Of a stretch of 64,000 bases of DNA, positions 56,946 to 64,000 are shown in pieces. The notes under the pieces are model-generated. The model saw only the letters and a program-made list of their open reading frames with translations, ran no database searches and was not told the origin of the DNA. Numbering within the stretch: position 1 is the stretch's first letter; the number at the start of each line of letters is the position of its first letter. Position numbers and translations under genes: made by a program. Location: the NCBI GenBank assembly GCA_903813345.2, contig CAIIXF020000003.1:20662931-20726930 (forward strand). Direction: 5' to 3'. The stretch comes from Owenia fusiformis. Taxonomy: Eukaryota; Annelida; Polychaeta; Sabellida; Oweniidae.

Positions 56946-58999
56946 CCTCGGAGAAGATATACGTACCTCTTACCAGATTACTCTGTCCGTTTAACTTGCA
57001 TTTCGAATTCAAAGTTGGTCTAACTGTCGCTGGTATCGGCCACTTTTTGTCGAGTCTTGGAGATGAATAGTGGTCGTTTTTTTCCTAGATGTGTATGTAC
57101 TTCCTGATTTCAAAAGATTGTAATGTATTGTACATCGTGCGATAACTTATCATGAGTCAGTCTATCCTTAAAACGTTTTTTTGTCACGAGTTAACAGAAT
57201 GTTAGCTGATGTACCGTTGATAGGATATATGACTGACAATGCTTATCAGTCAAATACATTATATGAATAGGCACTTCAATATGTTTTGCTTTTATTTTTC
57301 TTATTTGTCATGTCTATCAAATTAATGCCTTTCTTCGCAGTAGGTGTAATCTTCTTTCAGACAAGGGGATAATCCTCTTCCGGCATTGAAAAATCACGTC
57401 TGATTTGACATTCAATTATTTACTTTCAATATTGAGCGTCGGAAATGAATGTTACGAAGGCATATTCAGTTCCTTAATGAGAAAATTCCATACTAATTCA
57501 TACGATTTTTATAACTCTGCAACTCCGTCATTAAGGTACAGTAAAAAATAAAGCTCGGTTCTTGCACAACACGGATTTAAGTACATGCTTTTAGAGGATT
57601 ATTACTTAGAATTGTCTTTATTTACTAACCTACTCAAGATTTGTATCATTTTGCAATATTATTGTTTGCTTTGTTATTATCCTTAATTTATATTAATCCA
57701 ATGGTCAAATAAATATCTCTGTTGTATGAGATAAACCATTCCTCGTTTGATAGTGCAATGTTCTGCATTGCTTCGCAAATGTACGGTAAGTGATATTATA
57801 TACACTTCAAAATACCTGTGTTATCAAAGTATCTGTTTCCTTGGCTTGCACCATATAAGAAACTATGGACTCACTTTCTCTCGATGTCATGATTATTCAA
57901 AGATTATTAATCCTAGAATTATATCGGCAATTCATAATTGATTGTTATATCACGCTCTTCAGAAAAATATTATCGAGTGAGGATTACATTAGTTTTCCAG
58001 ACAAATCCTTTATTAATTGCACGATTCATAAACTCCAGATCTAGATTCACTTCGTGATGTAGCTCCAATAGCAAATTTCCATTTACATAATTCATAAGTG
58101 CTGGGTATTATATGTACGTAAAACGTGCTAATCGCTGTAACTATCTGATGCCATGTTTTCTTATAATCCTGACTAAGTGACAATTCAGAATAATTGGTAT
58201 TCTCACTCAAGCCTAAATGTTCATATTCTCAATAATGATCATGAAAACCTATATTCATGACACACTTGTTTAATTATTAACTTTATATCTAATACAGTGA
58301 GGCGTTGATGCATTCTATGTTGGTAAAAGCTAAGTAAGAATGGAATGTAAAAATGGAGATTTGGTGTGATGCAATGAAAAAGTAAAAACTGAATATGAGA
58401 GAGAATGAAAACCACGATATTATGAGTGTAGAATACAAAGTAATAACCAAGAATGGTGTTCACTAAGACAGGGTTTACTGTGTAAGATATACGAGAGCTT
58501 GTGTTCAAGTTAGCTATATACAGACTGAATAATTTTATGACACAATGACAGGTAGCCACCAAGGTCTCTCAGAATGAGATTGAATCCGATGTCCGATGAA
58601 TCCGATGCTTCTTGCACATTTCGTGTTCGTGGCCGTTACATGGGTTAGCCTTTTAACAACGTTCTTCATTCTAATTGATATTTCATGCTCTTTCATTTTC
58701 AGTTACCAATATAATTGATATTTTAATAGGACCAGTATGTATAATGACAGAACAATTATCCCGACAAATACGTGGAGTATATTTAAAAGATATGTGTACC
58801 TATGCAAATACTCGATGTTAAGACATACCTTTAAAGGATTTAAAGCAAATGTAATATCTTATTGTAATATTGATAAGCAGATAGGCAGAAAAAGGTGGGA
58901 AATTATGGGTACTAGATTAGATTAGACTACTGTGGTTAGATGCCTTAAAAAAGAATATGATGGAAAATTGTGTGACTTCTATGATATTAAGCATATTGT
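56946..58999. other. Upstream of the large gene, no second gene recognised
   Basis: It should contain the promoter of the large gene, but I see no decisive core element. Short frames near 57747, 58239 and 58737 lack protein-like features or splice support. Confidence 0.4.
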
Positions 59000-59000
59000 A

Positions 59001-59880
59001 GAATAGAATAGAATATTTATTGAGTACATTCACACCCCTGAGGGTCAGGTACAAGAAAGTGCAGTACACAAAAAGAATATATATGATTTAACACTAGACT
59101 ACTATATACTACATATAATATATGCTTACTACTGTAAAATATGTATTACTACAAAATGCTTTTTTGCGCAGCAGGAATTAGCCTTTCTAAATTAAGTATT
59201 GCTTTCTAAAATTCGGAAGGCATCACTAATATATTTTGCAACCTTGATGCAATCTTGATTTATACAAGTTAAGAGGTATATAAATTGATTTGTTTGTGCT
59301 TTTGCCGTATCAGACAATTCAGTTTGAAGTAATAATCTTTCATTTTGATATTTTTTACACTTCATCATAAAATGTTCTTCATCATCAATAATATTGCAAT
59401 GGACACACAGTCTTTCTTCAATTGGGGTTTTCTTTGGTTTAGTATATCTCCCTTGCTCAATTTGGAGGTTGTGAGCACTTATTCTCAAACGTGTAAAGTT
59501 TCTTCGCATATCAAGTCTGTCGATTATATTTAAATAATGTTCATATTTAAAATCTTTCTTGAGGGTTCTGTAGGTTCGTAGTTTATTGCCGTTATCATTT
59601 TTCCTAGTGTCAGTGTTTAATTTATTCTTCCAGTACCTGTCAAATTTTAGTTTAAGTAATGATGTACATCTTAAGGTATCAATTGTAGAATCCACAGATT
59701 CAGAGCAATTTTCATTAATAGAGCAAATTATTTTGTTTACGTTTGAAACCCATGAGTTTTCTTCTAGTTCTTTGGAGCAGTCAAAAGCTGCCTTGATTAG
59801 AACATTTTTTGTATCTTTAATGTGATGTAAAAAGTTGAGAATGTATATGTTAATGTAACTGCTTTCAAATGTTTTTTTCT
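59001..59880 (-). mobile_element. 5'-truncated LINE copy ending in a pentamer repeat
   Basis: The 3' end on the minus strand reads GTACTCAATAAATATTCTAT followed by TCTATTC units, i.e. (ATTCT)n at 59001-59017. This is the non-poly(A) tail style of CR1/L2-group elements. The 5' end is truncated within ORF2 near 59880. Confidence 0.75.
59192..59870 (-). pseudogene. C-terminal end of a LINE ORF2
   Basis: About 226 codons, all downstream of the catalytic palm. They contain LRTYRTLKKDFKYEHYLNII, RRNFTRLRISAHNLQIEQGRY and a CCHC-like LCVHCNIIDDEEHFMMKCKK. This combination is the C-terminal region of CR1/jockey-group RT proteins. Sequence and tail type show it is unrelated to the 15-kb LINE. The frame is intact over this span, so the copy may be relatively young. 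Confidence 0.8.
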
Positions 59881-59931
59881 ATGAATAAAAAAAAGGAATA
59901 AAAAAGAGTTTAATATATAACTGCAAAATGA

Positions 59932-60279
59932 TTTTTTGCAAGGTACAAAGAAAACATCAAATTAATCAAGAAAAACAATTTTATCCTTTTGGTTATACCC
60001 ATCCACAACGTTGGTATTTCAGGCGGCGTTATAACAATCACCAAGAATATACGGGCAATATACGGTATAATTAAGTATTATATATCACTATACAATATAT
60101 CATCCAAGGCTCACCGTGGAGTTGATAGTGCTCTGAGGGGGTTGAGCTCAATCAGAATGTCTATTCAAATGCACATGGCAACCCTGGGATGGCAAAACAG
60201 AGCATTGTCTCAGGTCATGACTATCATAAACAAGTATCATAAAAAGCTCAAGACACATACTTTTGCAATGGTTATTTAA
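59932..60279 (+). other. Unidentified open frame
   Basis: A stop-to-stop frame of about 115 codons with a fairly protein-like C-terminal half (AHRGVDSALRGLSSIRMSIQ, MATLGWQNRALSQVMTII). The N-terminal half looks better in another frame (FYPFGYTHPQRWYFRRRY), suggesting a frameshifted relic. No ATG fits well. I do not recognise the family. Confidence 0.3.
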
Positions 60280-60699
60280 AAGGTACTAAGAAGACAACTA
60301 GGGAACTACTTTCTAAATGTTCGTTACAATTTTACACTATTTTCATAAGAAATATTCCATGCCATTCTTATGAAAATCCTTTGATTCTGATGTGTACAAG
60401 AATAGTATCTGACAAGATTACTTTTCAATTCTAACGACACAATCTCAATTCATCAATATTTGGAAAGAGATTTCATGTTTTCAGAAGATAATGTTGGAAT
60501 AATAAAGGAGAAATTGGCATCAAGCAAAGCTTTTTGAAGATTGCTTCCATAGGTTTTAGACTTTATTTCTGCGGTCACTTGGATTGTCTATTCAAGGATC
60601 TTCTTTTTGAATAATAAAACAAATGTACGTTTACTATGTAACTGTATTGTAATTGTTTTTTTGCAATTGCTCTAACATGTTTTTTCTTCTCTGAAATAA

Positions 60700-62960
60700 A
60701 AAAATTAGTACCATGGGTACTGGGCTCACATGGTAACAGAAAAAAACGGATATAATTTTTTGCTGATTTTTTGTTACAAAATTATTCCAAGCCATTTGTC
60801 TCTCAGTCAATTAAAATGGCTGAAAAAAAACGGATATAATTTTTTGCCAATAATTTGTAACAAAATTATTTCATACAACTACTCTTTACAGTGACATGGC
60901 TTTTTGCAATGCAAGACACCTGAAATTATTTGTAAAGCTAGGAAATGGGCCAAAATTGAATTTCGCGAGACAAAAATGGCGACCATTTTAAAATCAGGCA
61001 AGCTTTTGAACCAGGAGACATAGGGGAGTTTTTTGTATTGATGTTGAACAAAAATAACTTGAAACTGGAATCCTATCGACAGAGGTTTTAAGCAAATGGT
61101 CCAAAAGAGGATTTCGCGAGACAGATGGACAAATCAATGTTAACTAAAATGGCTGAAAATAAAAAAAAACGGATATAATATTTTGTCGATTTTTTGTAAC
61201 AAAATTATTTCATACAACTACCTTTTACAGTGACATGGCTTTTTACAATGCAGGACAGCTGAAATTATTTGTAAAGCTAGGAACTTGGCAAAAAGTGAAT
61301 TTCGCGAAACAAGAATGGCAACCATTTTGAAACAAAAAATAGGCGAGCTTTTGAACCAAAAGTCATAGGAGAGTTTTTTGTATTGATGTTGAACAAAATT
61401 AATTTAAATGGGAATCCTATCGACAGAGGGTTTAAGGTAAATGGTCCAAAAGTGGATTTTGCGAGACAGATGGACAAATCAATGTTAACTAAAATGGCTG
61501 AAAATAAATAAATGGATATAATTTTTCGCTGATTTTTCGTAACAAAATTATTTCATACATCTACTCTTTACATTGACATGGATTTTTACAATGTAGGACA
61601 CTTGAAATTATTTGCAAAGCTAGGAAATGGGTCAAAAGTGAATTTCGCGAGACAAAAATGGCGGCCATTTTGAAAATAGGCGAGCTTTTGAACCAGGAGT
61701 CATAGGGGAGTTCTCTGAATTGATGTTGAACAGAAATAACTTAAAACAGGAATCCTATCGACAGAGGTTTTAAAACGTGCCACAGAAAGTGGATTTCGCG
61801 AGTCAGATAGACAAATCAATGTTAACTAAAATGGCTGAAAATAAAAAAATGGATACAATTTTTCGCTGATTTTTTGTAACAAAATTATTTCATATATCTA
61901 CCCTTTACATTGACATGGATTTTTACAATGTAGGACACCTGAAATTATTTGTAAAGCTAGGAAATGGGTCAAAAGTGAATTTCGCGAGACAAAAGTGACG
62001 GCCATTTTGAAAATAGCCGAGCTTTTGAACCAAGAGTCATAGGAGAGTTTTTTGTATTGATGTTGAACAAAAATAACTTAAAATGGGAATCCTATCGACA
62101 GAGGGTTTAAGGTAAATGGTCCAAAAGTGAATTTTGCGAGACAGATGGACAAATCAATGTTAACTAAAATGGCTGAAAATAAATAAATGGATATAATTTT
62201 TCGCTGATTTTTCGTAACAAAATTATTTCATACATCTACTCTTTACTTTGCAATGGATTTCTACAATGTAGGACACTTGAAATTATTTGTAAAGCTAGGA
62301 AATGGGTCAAAAGTGAATTTCGCGAGAAAAAAATGGCGGCCATTTTGAAAATAGGCGAGCTTTTGAACCAGGAGTCATAGGGGAGTTTTCTGAATTCATG
62401 TTGAACAGAAATAACTTAAAACAGGAATCCTATCGACAGAGGTTTTAAAACGTGCCACTGTTATTGACAGAAAGTGGATTTCGCGAGTCAGATAGACAAA
62501 TCAATGTTAACTAAAATGGCTAAAAATAAAAAAATGGATACAATTTTTCGCTGATTTTTTGTAACAAAATTATTTCATATATCTAATCTTTACATTGATA
62601 TGGATTTTTACAATGTAAGACACCTGAAATTATTTGTAAAGCTAGGAAATGGGCCAAAAGTGAATTTCGCGAGACAAAAGTGACCGCCATTTTGAAAATA
62701 GGCGAGCTTTTGAACCAGGAGTCATAGGGGGGTTTTCTGTATTGATGTTGAACAGAAATAACTTAAAACAGGAATCCTATCGACAGAGGTTAGCTAGGAA
62801 ATGGGCTAAAAGTGAATTTCGCGAGACAAAAGTGACGGCCATTTTGAAAATAGGCGAGCTTTTGAACCAGGAGTCATAGGGGAGTTTTCTGAATTCATGT
62901 TGAACAGAAATAACTTAAAACAGGAATCCTATCGACAGAGGTTTTAAAACGTGCCACTAT
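60700..62960 (+). repeat. ~340-bp satellite, about 6.5 units, dimeric higher-order structure
   Basis: AAAATGGCTGAAAATA-type starts fall at 60813, 61146, 61491, 61828, 62166 and 62513 (spacing 333-347). Each unit has TTTTTTGTAACAAAATTATT, GAATTTCGCGAGACAAAA, GGCGAGCTTTTGAACCA and AATCCTATCGACAGAGG. Units alternate between two subtypes, so 61491-62165 matches 62166-62840 better than neighbouring monomers match. The last unit is truncated and rejoined at 62791. Confidence 0.9.
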
Positions 62961-62964
62961 TGTT

Positions 62965-63033
62965 GACGGACAGACGGACGGACGGACAGACAGACGGACA
63001 AGTGAGTGATTGCAAAAGCTCACCATGTGAGCT
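62965..63033 (+). repeat. GACGGACA run and terminal hairpin of the satellite
   Basis: A GACGGACAGACGGACGGACG-type microsatellite, then AGTGAGTGATTGCAAA, then the hairpin AGCTCAC-CAT-GTGAGCT at 63017-63033. This combination closes many repeat units in mollusc DNA as I remember it. A diverged GGGCTCACATGG lies at the left end of the array (60723), so the array may be the body of one element. Confidence 0.65.
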
Positions 63034-64000
63034 AAAAAGTAAATAAAAAACTTGATAAAATGTCACTATTTGTTTGCAATTACAAAAGTGTAACAATTTG
63101 TTAGACTTATACTGAATGCTGTTCACAAAAAACGCTGGCTACAAGTTTTAATGAATTTGTGTAGAGATAAGTTTTTAAATCTCTGGTAAAAATAACGGAT
63201 CTTTATTTCGAACATTCTTTAATCTATATCTCCACACGTACAAGAAGATCTTTTCAATTTGACTGGGGTATACTATCTCAAATCTACAGCTATGTCACAG
63301 ATTCATCCAATGTTTTATATATAGAGGACTAAGTATCCAATCCATCAGTTGATTCATTGCTAGTAGCGTAAAGTTGATTTACAATACAGAACATACCAAG
63401 TGATATCTTAATTGAGAACAATGTAAAAGATAACACAGCATTCACTTCAAAACTACACTTTATCTTTTATAATAGTTTAACATTCAATACATGTACAAAG
63501 AACATATACTGGGCATAAAATGTGTACACCCATTACACTAAAAGTAAAATGGCCCATATAATTTATCAAATTGCATATTTCATATATTTTAGAAAAATAA
63601 GTTTCAAACTTTACATTAAGTTGTTTGGCATGCTCTTTTGCATAAGTTGACAGCAGTTACTCAAAAGTGAGTGAAATCTTTGTTCAGCATTATTGGATTT
63701 TATACAGGAGAGGACATATGAATGAACGTTTTTCTCATTTTTTCCAAAGCCATGTAAAATAAAACTAAAACTTAAAATACACATATTGGTGATAGACCTG
63801 AATATTTGTAACATTTCATTGATTTCCCATAGCCTTACAATCATATACACAAATGGTTCACAACATCAAAGCAATAAATTGTTTCTCAAAAACATTATAA
63901 CACAATTCTACATTCATGATGACACACTGAGGTTTTAAGCTGGGCTACTGAAAGAACCATTCACCTTAATTTAGTTCATAATATTATTAAATTAACAATA
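63034..64000. other. No supported gene at the window end
   Basis: AT-rich. A 79-codon minus-strand frame at 63611-63850 has no recognisable domain. It could be 3' untranslated sequence of a gene beyond the window, but nothing shows this. Confidence 0.4.

Noticed and set aside
58737-58925. Possible terminal exon after acceptor TTTTAATAG
   Set aside because: A 30-codon read-through looks protein-like, but there is no partner donor or poly(A) support.

Overview
The window is AT-rich nuclear DNA of an animal. It has spliced genes with GT-AG introns, non-LTR retrotransposons (LINEs), many short inverted-repeat DNA elements, foldback elements and satellite arrays, and no bacterial gene organisation. 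The repeat style (a LINE with a coiled-coil/RRM-like ORF1 and a 2A-bearing ORF2, and a GACGGACA run next to an AGCTCAC-cat-GTGAGCT hairpin) suggests a lophotrochozoan, probably a bivalve mollusc. That assignment is inference from memory of such genomes, not a search result.

Layout. 0-9.6 kb: no supported gene; a degenerate minisatellite, a TA-flanked MITE, an 890-bp foldback and a MITE relic. 9.6-10.2 kb: the last two coding exons of a plus-strand host gene with a poly(A) signal. 10.2-14.8 kb: no gene until 13.5 kb, then three inverted-repeat elements. 14.8-26.4 kb: an almost full-length LINE on the minus strand (ORF1, then ORF2 with a hydrophobic leader, a 2A-like motif, an AP-type endonuclease and reverse transcriptase). 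It is split by a 3.2-kb TIR element, which itself holds debris of a second reverse transcriptase, and by a 2.2-kb long-TIR element with a 10-bp target duplication. 26.4-29.0 kb: a dense cluster of palindromes. 30.5-34.3 kb: a large foldback whose arms carry a ~146-bp satellite. 35.3-38.6 kb: a related satellite, a SINE-like dimer, mariner transposase remnants and another foldback. 38.6-42.4 kb: nothing supported. 42.9-43.4 kb: a near-perfect palindromic MITE.

44.0-56.9 kb holds the main host gene. It has six coding exons on the minus strand whose junction phases all agree, giving an 846-residue protein with a cysteine cluster that I do not recognise. Its introns carry four TIR elements and two tandem duplications, one of which duplicates an exon end together with its splice donor. 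59.0-59.9 kb: the 3' end of a different, 5'-truncated LINE ending in a pentamer repeat. 60.7-63.0 kb: a ~340-bp satellite with a dimeric higher-order unit. The last kilobase shows nothing I can support.

Most of the sequence is therefore mobile-element strata around two host genes. The points most worth follow-up are the LINE's multi-pass membrane leader ending in a 2A motif, the nested insertions, the two short elements with CAC termini and 5-bp target duplications, the palindrome cluster, and the uncharacterised six-exon gene.
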